The notes: generated by a model from the sequence alone, not told the origin. 64,000 bases of DNA from Apiotrichum sp. Y4204 (GCA_025531455.1 JAMYHL010000022.1:620001-684000); one strand, 5' to 3'. Numbered from the stretch's first letter, positions 11,404 through 22,930 are shown. Numbers and translations are program-made.

Positions 11404-12551
11404 TCAGTCGTCCCGCTCAGTCTTCACGTCGGGCTTGATGTCCGGCTTGATGTCCGGGATGTCCGGCTTGACATCAGCCATGGCGTCCGAATGGATATCC
11501 GACTTGACATCATGCACGTCCGGCTTGATATCGGGCTTGAACTCCTCCGGCTCCACTCCCTCCAATCCCAGCTCCTCGGGGGTTATCTCCACCGGCTCGT
11601 CCAGCCGGCGCCCATAGCCCCAGCGACGGTCCATAGTGTATCCCGGCACGGACGGCTCCTCCTCCTCGTCCATGTCCATGTCCTGGGATCCGCGCTCCGA
11701 AGCCGCCATTTCCGCCTGTTGCGCCGCCTGCGCGCGTGCTTCGCGCCCGAGGCGCTCCCGTTCCGTCCGCAGGCGCACGCTCTCCCTATCGTCCTCAATC
11801 GCGCGCTTCGCCGCCGCGATTCGCGCTGCCTCCTCCGCCTTGTGTGCGGTCTTGGACACGTTCGTTCCAGCCACACGTGCCTGCAGGTCCGGCAGCTGAG
11901 GTCAGCGAATACAATATCCTCGGTACGCACCACATCGCGCAGTACACCGGTGGCCAGCTCAAGCTCGTACATGCGCCGCTGGGACTGGTCGAGGACAAAG
12001 TACTGGATAAAGTTGCGTGTCTCGGTGTGGAAGCCCATCTGGGGGTCAGTGTCGCTCAAGCGTTGCGATCAGAGGCAGCACACCGATACCTACCAGAATC
12101 ATAAAGTCGCGTCCGCCGGGGACGGAGAGCACCTTTTTCCTCAGCGCAGGGTTATCGCTCTTGAGGGTACGAAACTTCTCCTCGCCCGACGTCATGATAT
12201 TCTCCGCAATCTTGACCAGTGTCTCCCGTCAGCCCATCCCCATATCCCACCTGAGCTCACCTCGACACACCCCGCGGCGTTTGCGTAGCTCGCGTCCCGG
12301 ATAATTGTGCGGTTGAGGATACGCGCGAGCTCGCGCCGCCGCTCGGTCTCGTCGCGCAGGCTCGGGCGCGTCCACCCCCGCGGGAGGTTGCGCGGGGCGC
12401 CGAAGAGCGGTGCGCGGGCCGGGCTCGAGGTGGATGGGGATGCCGTGCCCGAGCCGCTTGCGGGGGAGGGGTCGCCCTCGGCGTTCTCGGGTGCGGCGGG
12501 GCGCAGACGGTTCTCAATAGCTGCTAGACGGCGCGCGCGGTCCTCATCCAT
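11404..12551 (-). CDS. PUB (PUG)-domain protein, possible p97/Cdc48 partner
   Basis: Four exons: 12261-12551, 12094-12222, 11931-12038, 11404-11895 (339 aa). Residues ~97-185 resemble a PUB domain (TLVKIAENIMTSGEEKFRTL, then LRKKVLSVPGGRDFMIL and MGFHTE), the fold that binds the C-terminal tail of the AAA ATPase Cdc48/p97 in PNGase and UBXN6. A charged, probably helical region follows, then an unusual C-terminus of repeated KPDI/KPDV units. The N-terminal ~75 residues are Pro/Ser-rich. No transglutaminase or UBX domain is visible, so it is neither a full PNGase nor a canonical UBX protein. Linking it to Cdc48 is inference from the domain alone. Confidence 0.78.
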
Positions 12552-12823
12552 TGTGAGAGTGGTTAGAGTGAGGATGTAGAATGCAGAATGGTTGTTGTGG
12601 CTTGCATGTCCTGTTGCCATTGCCAGATGGTTGGCTGAAGACGTCAGCGGGGCCTCGGATCCGGGCGGCAAACGGAGGCATATTTGGGTGGGTGGCGGCC
12701 GTATGCGGCAATCATCTCGAGCATGCATGGCTGGGATCAGTGGCTTGTGGCACATGGCAACACTGTCCACTAGCTACACTACGGGGCCATATTCTAGAGA
12801 TGTGCATGCAACTGTATCCATGT

Positions 12824-14952
12824 CTACAAAAAGTCGAGGCCAACGCCGACGCTGAACCCGCGCGCGAGGCGCTCGCCGCGGCGCGCAATGAGCGGCATGG
12901 CAAAGTTGAGCTCGATGCGGAGAGGGTCGAATCTGGTGTCAGCCGAGATGAGCTTCGTCGCGGTGCATCAAAGCTCATTGCGCAAGATGTCCCATCCTGT
13001 TCATCCACACTCACCGGTACATGAGGCCGATACCGACGCTGACGGAGGGGTTGGTGGTCAGGCGGACAATGTTGTCTGCAAACGACCGGTCCTGGTCGTA
13101 GCCCACCACCTTGCCAATGTTCATGAACGTGTGCAGCTTGAGCGGCCAGTGCTCCTTCTTCGGAATGGGGGCGAAGAGGGAGACGCCGAGACCATACGCG
13201 AGATCACCGCCGAGGGAGTCGACTGAGAATGGGTAAGCTACGGTACACAGGGTACCCCTTATTACACTCACTGCGATCCGCGAGACCGAGACCGCCGACC
13301 TTCCAGCCGCGCACAGAGTTCGGGCCGCCGAGATATGTCCGGTCGGCGAGGTACGTGCTACGCGGAGAGCCGTTGACGGACGGCCCGTCGCGTGCCCAGA
13401 GAGGGTACAGCACTGTTGTCGTAGACGCCACCGAGACGAACTGTATGTTAGGACGTTGCTACGTAGGGACTTTCAGTAGCAACTCACAATATTGGAGCCG
13501 TTGTACAGGGGCCGCGATGCCTGCGCCTGTGTCGTCGACTTGAAGAAGTGGGCGAGCTCCGAGGATCCAGGGAGACCTGCAAACTCGTGCGTCGCCTTGA
13601 GCAGGCGGCCACTGCTACCAAGGTACGGGTCGTCGCGCGTGTCCGAGGTCCAGGTGTGGGCGATGGATGCCTTGGCCGTCGGGATAGCGAGAGCGCGGAT
13701 GCTGGACGTCAGGAACTCGACAGCACAGGTATGACAATAGCACAGCTCCAAGAGACCGTGGAGCGTTGCTCGGCACGCGCTCTCCAGTCCTCAGAGCCAC
13801 ATAAACTTACCTTGCGGACGCGTTCGGCGCGAGATGTGTAATATTGCGGTGGACATACTCGTAGCTGAAGTTGTGCAGGCCCCATGGCGTGACTGCATTG
13901 AGGTTGATCCTGCCGCCCTGCGCGAGCTCGCGATGGGACGCAAAGGCCGTGTTGTCGCGGTCGAGAGAGAAGCCGGACACCGAGGTGGAGAGGTTCGGCG
14001 ACGCGAACAAGGGCGACGTCAGCGTGGCCTGGTACGCCGACCGCGTCTTGGTGCCGACCGAAGCGTTCACTTCCAGCGCCTCAGCACCGCCGAGGACGTT
14101 GCGTATCCGTGCGGTAATGTTCTGCCATCAGACGAATTCAGATAGCCCGGTCACCCCCCATACTCACACCACCGCCCTCGTTGGACCCAAACTCCGTGCC
14201 AGCCTTGAGGAACAGCCGCCCCTTCTCGCGGAGGGCGAGCACAAGCTCGACCTCATTCGGATCTCCGCTTGGTGCAGGCTCGAGACGGATCCCGACGCGC
14301 TCCATGTCGAACACGCCAAACTGGTCGACATAGCCGACAAGCGACTTTGTGCTGAGCAGGATCTCGTGCAACGTCCGCGGCGGCGGAGGCGTGGGGTGCA
14401 CCCAATGCGGGAGACCAGAGCTGCCCATGAACGGCGCGAGGAGCGCGCTCAGGAAGCCCGTCCGCGTGCTTGGCGGAGACGGCGCCAGGCGGATCGACGT
14501 GAGCCGCAGCGGCCGGTCCATGTTGCCGTGGACCTGCGAGTGAGTAACGAGCTTCTCGTTTTCCGTAGCTCCAAGTCGACTCACAACCTCGCCGACGCGC
14601 ATCTGTGCGGCCTCACGCTCGCCGCGGAGCAGGCGCTGGAACTCTTCCTCCTGGAATGCGGCAACTTCCTCCTTGTTGGTCTCTGGTCTGTCAGCTAACG
14701 CGTGACACCTGAGCTAGCTCACCCTGTACAGGACGGTCCCATCCGGGCTCGCGGGCCGAGCGGAAAATGGACGCGGCAAGCGGCGCCGTGATCTCTGGCG
14801 GCGGCGCCGCGAGGTGTTTCTGAATGTCAATATGAGAAAGGTGACGGCGCGAGCAGGTATCAGCGCGAGCGTACCTTGAGATCAAACTCGACGTCCACGT
14901 CCACCTCGGCGACCTCGACGGTGGGCGGCCCTCCCTCTGCGTTGGGATCCAT
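12824..14952 (-). CDS. SAM50: Sorting and assembly machinery component SAM50 (Tob55)
   Basis: Mitochondrial outer-membrane beta-barrel of the Omp85/BamA family that inserts other barrels (porin, Tom40). Nine exons: 14875-14952, 14723-14819, 14585-14682, 14168-14533, 13811-14121, 13488-13701, 13272-13440, 13015-13222, 12824-12932 (549 aa). A POTRA-like N-terminal part (VHGNMDRPLRLTSIRL; ELVLALREKGRLFLKAGTEFGSNEGG) is followed by strand-rich barrel sequence including YLGGPNSVRGW, the loop-6 (V/I)RG(F/Y/W) signature, and GGDLAYGLGVSLFAPIP. It ends in GFSVGVGLDFL, a good beta-signal. The first ~20 residues are acidic, with no presequence, as expected for an outer-membrane protein. Introns are 40-109 nt. 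Confidence 0.93.
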
Positions 14953-15231
14953 TTTTGGTTGTTGCTGTTTCGGCACGAGAAGGCGAGAGTAACCACGACA
15001 ACAAGTCGGCGGAGGTGAGCGCCAAAAAGTCGGACTTGGACTGGGCGGCTTGTTGGTTGGTGGGAGATTGGTTGGTGGCCCAGTAGGCACAGTGGCACAA
15101 AAGTCGGAGCCCCGCCCCGACCAAATTGTTTGGCACGGCAAAAGTTGGTACTTGGGTTTCGCTTCGACAACACTTCTTTGCCTTTGCATTCTTCCTTCCT
15201 TGCATACTCTCTAATATTATTGACAGTCACG
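14953..15231. promoter_or_regulatory. Shared upstream interval, SAM50 / methyltransferase
   Basis: A 279-bp interval between divergent start codons. It contains a CCAAT box on the minus strand (ATTGG at 15067-15071) and several GTTGG repeats. Both promoters must be here. Confidence 0.5.
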
Positions 15232-16341
15232 ATGCCCTCGCATATTGAGGAGAATCTCCCAGAGACGAATGAGGGGTACGGAACGCGCGAGTACTGGTGA
15301 GCAGCTACATATCCCCTTTGAAGCTGACGACAGGGAGCAGCGGTACACCAAGTGAGTGCCGCGTATGGCACGCAGCCGCTCGTATGGGCTCTAGCTGTAG
15401 CTGCACTTTCTTCGAACTTTAAAGCTGCACACACACCCTCCCTGCGTACCACGCTCACACCACAGCGAAGCGCCGGGCACAACATTCGACTGGTTCCTGG
15501 ACCCGACGTTCCTTCTCCCGATCTTTGAGGAGATTACGGCTGAGGCGGGCAAGGACGCGCGTATCCTCATGCTTGGGTGCGGGAACAGCCGTCTCAGCGA
15601 GGTCATGTACGATGCTGGGTGGAAGAACATCGTCAATCTTGATGTGAGTGGGCCGTTGGACGAGGACAGACAATGGCAGCTGGCGTACTAAGTCGAGCTG
15701 CTCATGTATTCCTAATCCTGTTCTCCCGACCACGGTGTTCCCAGCTCACGGCAGTACTCCGCCGCAGTGATCAAGCAGATGGCCGAGCGCCACTCTGAGC
15801 TCCGCCCCGAAATGGAGTGGGTCGAGATGGACGTCCTGGACCTCAAGTACGGCGAGGAGTTTGACATTGTGGTCGACAAGGGTGGGTTCAAAAGAGCCAA
15901 AGGGCAATGCTGACGGCAGGAACGATGGAGTGAGGCCAGCTAGATGTCGCACTGGAAGCTGACCACAGTGCGATCCTCACCACCAAGGGAGATCCATGGG
16001 TATGTTAAACTCCAGACTCAGCTGACGCCAGAACCCCGCCCCCGCCGATGTCGAAAAGTGCCTGCGCGAGGTGGACGAGGCCGTGCGTGTCCTCCGCAAG
16101 CGGCCCGGATCCAAGTTTGTCTAGTGCGTCGCCTTAGCACGGCATCAGCGTGCGGGTCCTCATATGATCGGTGACCCGCCAGACTGACCCCAGCTTCACA
16201 TTCGGCCAACCGCACTTCCGGAAACGCTACCTCATCAACCGGCCCAGATGGAAGTTCAGCCAGGCGACCGTTGGGCCCCCGGACGGCTTCGACTACTTCC
16301 AGTACCTCCTCGAGTGGGAGGGCGAGGCGGCAAACGCGTAG
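15232..16341 (+). CDS. SAM-dependent methyltransferase, METTL13/EEF1AKMT4 type
   Basis: Eight exons: 15232-15296, 15334-15351, 15466-15643, 15755-15881, 15920-15929, 15969-15999, 16032-16123, 16194-16341 (222 aa). It opens with YGTREYWEQRYTNEAPGTTFDWF, typical of this family (split here by an 18-nt exon), then motif I ILMLGCGNSRLSEVMYDAGW, the acidic IVNLD end of strand 2, MDVLDL, and DIVVDKGTMDAIL. Relatives methylate lysines of elongation factor eEF1A; the substrate here is inferred only from family. Two exons are tiny (18 and 10 nt), yet both are needed to keep frame and rebuild conserved motifs. The C-terminal RWKFSQATVG...GFDYFQYLLE completes the fold. Confidence 0.88.
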
Positions 16342-16607
16342 GCATGAGTGCTGCTCCACCATTGGCGTCGTATCTCTTGTTCCATGCCTCCAACATCATT
16401 GCGGCATTTTTGGTCCCCTTGTTCGCTCCCAACATCACGCCATGACACATAGATATAATACAGAACAGCAACGGTATGAGATGCTGCACAACAGCGGGGA
16501 GGTAAAGTGCACAACGAGGGGATAAGAACAGTGATTGAAGGTGGGATAGGACCAGTGATGGAAGCAGATGGGTTCGCGTTTACGATTGACAGGCTGGAAT
16601 TGAAGCC

Positions 16608-18099
16608 TCAGTGAGTCCCGGCATCGCTGATGCCCTCCCACTCGCTATCGCTACGCCAGTGCTCGTCTTCGCCCCATGACGACACGGACGGCGCGGAGAG
16701 GGCGACAGGCCCGGGCGCTGGGAGGGTGAGGGTGACGAGGCTGAGGTTTTCGGTCGAGAGGGGCGTGAAGCTGTCAAAGTTGAGGGCGGCGGCGTCAATC
16801 TGCACCGGCGGGGACATGGCACGCGATAGCGGGGTCGCGGGCGAGTGCGGAGAGCGCGGCGAGCGCGGGGTGTACGTCTCGGCGTCGACGTACGACGTGG
16901 TCGTACCCGAGACGGAGATGACTTCGAGGTCGTCCGTGTCCGTGCGGTGTGACGTTGACGAGACACGGGAGAGGAAGGTAAGGTGCGAGAAGTGCGAGGT
17001 CTCCGAGACGTCCGAGGTGGTGGAGGACGGCGCGGGGGACGCGACGAGAGCGATGGGCCCGCTGGGCGCGCTTGGGGATGAAGCGTGCGAGAGCGGAATG
17101 GGGGCGAGGATGTGGTCCGAGATGGTGACCTCCGAGCCCTTTCGGAGGAGCCTCTCGGAAGCGACACCATGGTCTACATCTGTTTGGTTTGGAATTTCTG
17201 AAATCTCGGCCTTGACATCGATGGCGGGCACCTCACCCTTCTGCGCAAGCGGCGTCCGCTCGTCGAGCGCCTGCTCCGCCGGGTCCATGGAGATGAGGAT
17301 CGGCGACGGGGGCATGCGGCGTGGCGTGGGATGGTGCACGGGAGTGAGCGGCGGCGACTCGGGCGGCGGCCGCTGGCGCTCAGTCGAGAACGCCGAGCGG
17401 ACAGGATGCATCCTGCGCGGCTGGTACGTGTACTCTGGGCGCTCCTTGTGCGGCTGGGCCTCGGGAGGGTGGTACTCGGCATCCACCTCGTCGGGGATGA
17501 GGCGCGCGTCGTCGAGCTCGTACATCTCTGCAGCAGGGCGGCGGCGCGCAACCCGGTGCTGCCCGCAGTCTACGGCGCTCGAGCGCCCGCCGCTTGTCGG
17601 GGGAAAGGCGCACTGAGCCTGGCGCGGAGAGGTGTTGGGGTTGGGATGGAGGAGCGGCGACGAGACAGAGTGAAGAGGCTGCTGTTGTACCTGCTGGACC
17701 TGTTGGACTTGCTGGATGGGAATCGGGATGGGCTCGTACCCCTCGCGCTCGCGGCGCATGGCCTCGCGGTGCTGTGCTACCAGCGCATCGATCCACGGCG
17801 CCAGGTGCGGGTCGTAGATGAACTGCGGTCAGCATGAGGAGAGCAGGGCATCCGGGGCGGAAATGGGGTTCTGATGCTGATGATATCTGATCTCGACTCG
17901 AATACGAGTAATACCCGGATCCTTCTTGAGATGCTCTTGTGAGCATCCGGCAGGTAATCTCCACTCGTCGCAGCCTCTCACTGTCACTCGCTCTCGCTCA
18001 CACTCCCGCCACCAAACCTCAGCTCACCTTTTTGAACGCATATCCCGAGCCGATGACCGCAAGGGTCGTGCCGATAATGATGGGGACGGGGTGCGGCAT
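16608..18099 (-). CDS. Unrecognised protein with N-terminal membrane anchor
   Basis: Exons 18028-18099 and 16608-17822 (428 aa). The first exon encodes MPHPVPIIIGTTLAVIGSGY followed by AFKK, a single hydrophobic segment suited to be a signal anchor or outer-membrane tail. Exon 2 begins FIYDPHLAPWIDALVAQHREAM, then becomes low complexity: a QQVQQVQQVQQQ tract, Pro/Ser-rich stretches and a Ser/Thr-rich C-terminus ending SDSEWEGISDAG. No domain recognised. The 205-nt intron is much longer than usual here, so a small extra exon may be hidden in it; I found none in frame. Two long plus-strand frames overlapping exon 2 are antisense shadows. Confidence 0.6.
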
Positions 18100-18735
18100 C
18101 GTGCGGTGCACAGATGGCCAGGGTGCGGGTGAAAGAGGGTATGGAAGGATGAGAGGGAGGTGATGGGCTGTACAATACAGAAATTACAAGGCGAGGATAG
18201 AGTGTGCTGTTGGGATGTTTGCAGTGACAGTATGTGATCGTCTGCCCAGAGTGTCCAGCAATCGACGCAAACCGCTTCGCTTTCCGCACACACTGCAACA
18301 CTGAACGGTGCAACACTGTTACAGCTGCAACGCTTGCCGAGTGTTGTGCTCTGCTTGACGTGTGCGGTATGTCCCACTGCCTTTCCGCTCGATGTGATTC
18401 CGGTGTCCGGTTCCGATGCAATGCGGGCAGGCGGTGGGTGGCGAGGCGAGAAACGAGCGAGTTTTGAATGAACCCGGCTGTAGCAGGTGCGCAGTGCGGG
18501 TGTGGGTCACGAGTACAGACACACCGCAAGGTGTACCTTTTAGCTAGTGATCTGATCCGGATTTGTGATCCCGCCTCTTGGACACCAGGTTTTGTGCGGG
18601 TGTAGCGACGTTGTCGACTCTCCCTCACTGTGGAGTGTGGAGACGGCGACGAGCTAGGAGCGTATACGAGTAGTGGTGATACGAGTGCTCACGATCAGAT
18701 ATCGATATCGCTTTGGAGTGTCTGGCGCAGTGATC

Positions 18736-18750
18736 GGGGGGGGGGGGGGG
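18736..18750 (+). repeat. Homopolymer run of 15 G
   Basis: An uninterrupted G tract just before the TCTCTGA repeat. It is G-quadruplex-prone on the plus strand and a likely sequencing or assembly weak point. Confidence 0.9.
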
Positions 18751-18771
18751 CAAGTCTCGTAATCTCTCTCT

Positions 18772-18798
18772 TCTCTGATCTCTGATCTCTGATCTCTG
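18772..18798 (+). repeat. Heptamer tandem repeat TCTCTGA
   Basis: Three full copies plus six bases of a fourth, all identical. Upstream of the membrane-anchored protein gene; no function evident. Confidence 0.9.
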
Positions 18799-19482
18799 CA
18801 CATCTGTCCATGCCCCCCATCCCCCCACCTGTATCCGCATCCGCATCCAGCCCACTCACCATGAAGTGTGCGCCTCAAAGCTCGCTAGTTAAAAGTCTAG
18901 CTGTGAGCCACAATCTGGGCTGCATGCGGCGTTGAGACAAAGAGAGCAGTAGTGTAGCAAGTAGTACCCGTATGTAGCACATCCCCGCCCAGCCCATCAC
19001 ACTCGATGCCCACCGCCCCCATTCACCCCTCTCTCTCTGTTTCCCCCACCTACGTCATTGTAATGAGATGCGCCACCGCCGCTCACTCTCTCACGGTCGC
19101 GTCGCTCGTCGTCGCCACCCAAGGCCAAGGGCAGCCACAGCGCCCCGCGCGCCCCCAGCATGCCGGAGCATGTTTGTGCAAAATGCTCTCACGCTCTGTG
19201 TTACTGCAAACTCAAGTTGGAACAGCTTGCCGCTCGCCGCTCGCCGCAAGCGCAGTGAAATGCTGGCGCAATGACCTGCCGAGTTTGGTGCAGCTCGGCG
19301 CCGCACGTTTTGTGATCGAGGAGATCGAGGAGATGCCGCGGGTGCCACATTCCCACAGCTTTGGGTCTGTTTCTGTTTGCGTCACACACTGCTGGGCATG
19401 CTGGGATCACTGGAATTGCGAGTGCACGAGCGCACGAGCAAGTGTGATCACGAGCACTCCAAAAGTTGTTATCATTGTCAGA

Positions 19483-19517
19483 CTACTAGCTACTGGCTAC
19501 TAGCTACTAGCCACTAG
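19483..19517 (+). repeat. Heptamer tandem repeat CTACTAG
   Basis: Five copies (three exact, one CTACTGG, one CCACTAG) about 75 bp upstream of the F-box gene start. Position suggests the promoter or leader; a role is not shown. Confidence 0.88.
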
Positions 19518-19591
19518 GCTCCACTGCCAATTGATCACTCGCACCCATCGCTCCGACATCTTACTCTTCCATCTTGCATCGTGCTCACACC

Positions 19592-21024
19592 ATGATTGCG
19601 GCCGTGGACGACACTGAGCATTCTGGGCAGTTTGGCGGCCGGTGCGCGGGCGAGGACATGCCGAGGGAGAGGGAGTTAGACAGATGTGGCGCGCCTGAGG
19701 GACACGGCGACGTCAACGGCGACCGCGACGCCAGCAGCGACAACACACCAGTGCTCACCCGCATCCCGCCCGAGTTGGTGGAACAGATCCTGCACGATCT
19801 GTCATCGCGGGACCTGTGTGCGTGCCTGCGCGTCAACTCGGCATTCTGCAGCCTCTCCCTACCGCTGCTGTATGCGCACGTCAAGCTGCGCGAGTTTGGT
19901 CCATGGCCGTCGTTTGAGGACGAGTCGAGCAGTCCACGGAGCTCCCCGAGCGCCAGCAGCGGGGACGACACGCGCCCGGCGTTCCTCTCCCGCTCGGCCC
20001 TGGCGCGCCACGTCCGGCGACTCGATATCGTCCCGCACGAAACCACAGTGTGTGAGGCATCCGGCGGCGGCCTCCTGCACTGGTGGCACGCGCTGCCGCC
20101 GCTGCCGCGCCTCCGCGTCGTCCGCCTCTACCTCATGGCGACGTGGAGCGGGAACCGGGTCTTCCACACAAACGTCGACGCGCACAACCCCCGCCGCCAG
20201 CCGGAACGCAACTGTGCGGCACTGTGGCATCTCCGCGCGAAAACCCTCGTCGTCCGCGGCCTGACCCTCGCACACAGCACGGTTCCGCGGCACGAGCTGC
20301 CGCAGCGCTTCGAGGACGGCGTACGGCACTATGTCGCCGTCTTCCAGCCCGACCACCCGTATTTCCTCGCGCGCAATGCCGAGCGCACAGCTCAGCAACA
20401 GGGCGTTCTTTTCCGCTCGCGCATCCCCCACCTCGTCTCAAGGATAACCGTCATATTCTTCCCCCCCGGGAGGAGCTACGCGTGGCGCGCAGGGCCCGGG
20501 AACCACACGCTCTCGTGGGAACTCATTTGGACGCACGCGGCGAGTCTGTTTGCCAACCTCGCTGCCTGGGTCACCCAGCGAAACCCCGTACCGTGGGCTT
20601 TGACGGTGGTGAACGCCGCGGCGCTGCAGCGTATCGACGACGGGAGCCCGTCCAACGACTCGGGGACGATGCAGCAGAGCGTCGAGGAGATTTTCCGCGC
20701 CGCCGTCGAGGAGCGCTTCGCCGAGGAGGCGCAGCGCGACCGCGCGCTCGAGTGCATCCGCGTCATTGGGATGGAGCAGTGGCTGCGCGGGGACGAGTGG
20801 AGGGACATATTTGATGAAGACGAGGTCGCGCCGTGGCGTGGTGAGTCGCCGCGAAGCTCGAAGCTCGAAGATGTATGTGGGAAGAGTGTGGCTTACGCGC
20901 AGGCATGGCATCCGCCCGTAACACCGACAACGCGTTCCTCGGACTCAAGCACATCCCCCAGATCCCGGCTGCTGCACCGATACATCACCTGCCGCTGTTC
21001 CAGCTGGCGGTGAGCAGCGAGTGA
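19592..21024 (+). CDS. F-box protein
   Basis: Exons 19592-20840 and 20903-21024 (456 aa). Residues ~55-95 form an F-box-like helix set: LTRIPPELVEQILHDLSSRD, then LCACLRVNSAFCSLSLPLLY. Such proteins present substrates to SCF ubiquitin ligases through Skp1. The rest resembles no repeat class I know: no clear LRRs or WD repeats. Splicing the 62-nt intron replaces a frame that would continue into low-complexity sequence with a C-terminus ending FQLAVSSE. The start is the first ATG before the acidic N-terminus. The motif CLRVNS...LxLPLLY is shared with the gene at 38092, so the two are probably members of one expanded fungal F-box family. Substrate unknown. Confidence 0.78.
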
Positions 21025-21420
21025 GAGTGAGCATGGAAGAGGCTGCGTCGAGACTCGTGTCTGTAATCCATTTCCGACTCGACTCGTTCTTCCACTCCGC
21101 CTCCTTTCACTCCCGCCCCTCTTCTCACTACCCATCTACACGTACATCAGATCAAGTCAGAAGATCAGAAGAAACACATAGAGCAGTACAATGCAAGAAT
21201 TGACAGGACGCGGGAGAACCACACCACAGCTCACCCAGTATCCGTATATCCGAGACATGACGCTACAAGTTGGGGGAATGAGTAGCGCGTAGCGCGTTTG
21301 ACTCGAAAGACAAGTCCCGAGTAGTTAGATGATTCAGTCTGAGACGAGTTATAACAGCCACGCACACCCCTCTTCACTGCTCCTCTCTCCCCTCCACGAT
21401 CCCGCTGCACTGACCACACA
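21025..21420. other. Upstream region of the double acetyltransferase
   Basis: 396 bp between two plus-strand genes. It should contain the 3' UTR of the F-box gene and the promoter of the acetyltransferase gene. No repeats or other features seen. Confidence 0.4.
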
Positions 21421-22930
21421 ATGTCGCCCCCCGTCCCCGCCGGCGTCCAGCTGGGCTTTATGAACCCCTCGCAGCCGTTCCTCGCCCCGCCCGCCCCGGC
21501 ATTCCCGCACCAGACTGTCCACTGGAACGGCAACGAGCCCTATCTCCAAGCCCGGGAAGATCTGCGCCTCACGCCGTTCCGCCCCTCGGACGCGCCCGCC
21601 CTGGTACTCCCGCAAACCACGAAAAGTACTGACCCCAGGCGAGCCTCCTCGGCCACCCCGACGTCGGGAGGTACTCGTACGACCGGCCGTATCCGTACAC
21701 CCTCACCGCGGCCGAGGCGAAGATTGCGGCCGCCATGCCGGATGCTGAGGCGCTCGCGATGCTGAGGGCCGACGGCGTACTGGATACGAGCCCGTTCACA
21801 GCGATACGCTACCGCCCCGCCCCGAAGAGCGCCAACGGCACCGAGACTGAGACTAGTGCCGATCCCGATGCCGATGCAGAAGGATACGTCTTCGTGGGGG
21901 ACATGAATGTGTGGCTGCGCGGCGACGGGCGTGGTATCCTGGGACTCGCATACGACGTGCACCCCGCCTGGGCGCGGCGGGGCATCGGGCGCGCGGCGGT
22001 CTCCTGCGTGCTCGGATGGGCCGCGCGCGCGATGGACTGCGATAAAATCGAGGCCGTAAGGACAAAAGCAATATTCCATGCTGAGAGCAGTACACGGAAA
22101 CCATCAACGCCGCGTCTGCCGGGCTACTCCAGAACCTGGCCTTTGGCGACATCGCGACCATCAACGCGCCCTGGCCCGAGATCAGCGGCGGGGGGACGCG
22201 CGACCTGCACGTCTGGCAGCGCCGCCTGCCCGCGCCAGACGTGTGGGTCGCGGTCCCTGCGCCCGCGCCGTCGCTTCCCGTGCAGTGGGACGGCGCCGAG
22301 CCGTTCCTCGACCTCGGTGATGTGAGGCTCACGCCGTACCGTGACACACAAGATGAAATTGATGATCTCGTGAGTTAGGACTTTTTTTTTTTTTTTATGT
22401 TTCGCGCTCACTTGCAGATGGCGCTCTCGAACCATCCCACCGTCGCGGCATGGACGTATACCCGCCCGACGCCGTTTCTCGAGTCGCACGCGCGCGCGCG
22501 GCTAGACGCGAATCTGGAGAAACAGGCGGGGGCAATCGACGCCCTCCGCGCCGGGAGGCGGGTCGAGTGGCTGCCGTTCACTGTCATCCGGCAGGACGGA
22601 CGGCTCGTCGGGGACATTGCGCTGTATCCTGCTATATGTGCCGGCGTGCCCGGGGTGGAGATGAGCTATACCCTCCACCCGGGGCTGCATGGGCGCGGGA
22701 TTGGATACCGCGCGGCGAGCGCCGTGCTGGGCTTTTACCCCGCCATGGGGGGCGGGAGGATGATGGCATATACCCAGAAGAAGAACCTTGCGTCCTCGCG
22801 CGTCCTTGAGAAGCTTGGGTATGTGGTGGCCGAGGAGATGCCCAAGCGCTGGAAGGACGGTGGTTGGCGAGAGGTGTGGTTGTGGAATCGCGAAGTGCCG
22901 GGAGCGGTGCCGAGTGAGAGTAAGGAGTAA
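21421..22930 (+). CDS. Double GNAT-type N-acetyltransferase
   Basis: Four exons: 21421-21603, 21639-22055, 22091-22369, 22418-22930 (463 aa). Two tandem GNAT (RimJ/RimL-like) modules. Module 1 starts VHWNGNEPYLQAREDLRLTP and has the acetyl-CoA loop ARRGIGRAAVSCVLGWA. Module 2 starts VQWDGAEPFLDLGDVRLTP and has LHGRGIGYRAASAVLG followed by KNLASSRVLEKLGYV, the C-terminal GNAT signature. The modules align through their length, and one intron sits at the same phase-0 place in both (APAL| and IDDL|). The module-2 intron (22370-22417) contains 15 consecutive T. Substrate unknown; relatives acetylate protein N-termini or small amines. Confidence 0.85.

Larger units (their letters stand above)
18100..19591. 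other. Intergenic interval with short tandem repeats
   Basis: Nearly 1.5 kb between two divergent genes. It contains a run of 15 G (18736-18750), TCTCTGA heptamers (18772-18798) and CTACTAG heptamers (19483-19517). A 165-codon plus-strand frame (19006-19503) lacks any known domain. Both flanking promoters lie here. Confidence 0.5.

Noticed and set aside
16630..17616. 328-codon plus-strand frame opposite the membrane-anchored protein
   Set aside because: Antisense shadow of a Ser/Pro/Glu-rich exon; no start context, splice pattern or domain.
17823..18027. Extra exon inside the 205-nt intron of the membrane-anchored protein
   Set aside because: A segment reading HLKKDPGITRIRVEI looked attractive, but no donor/acceptor pair keeps the phase-0 junction to the next exon.
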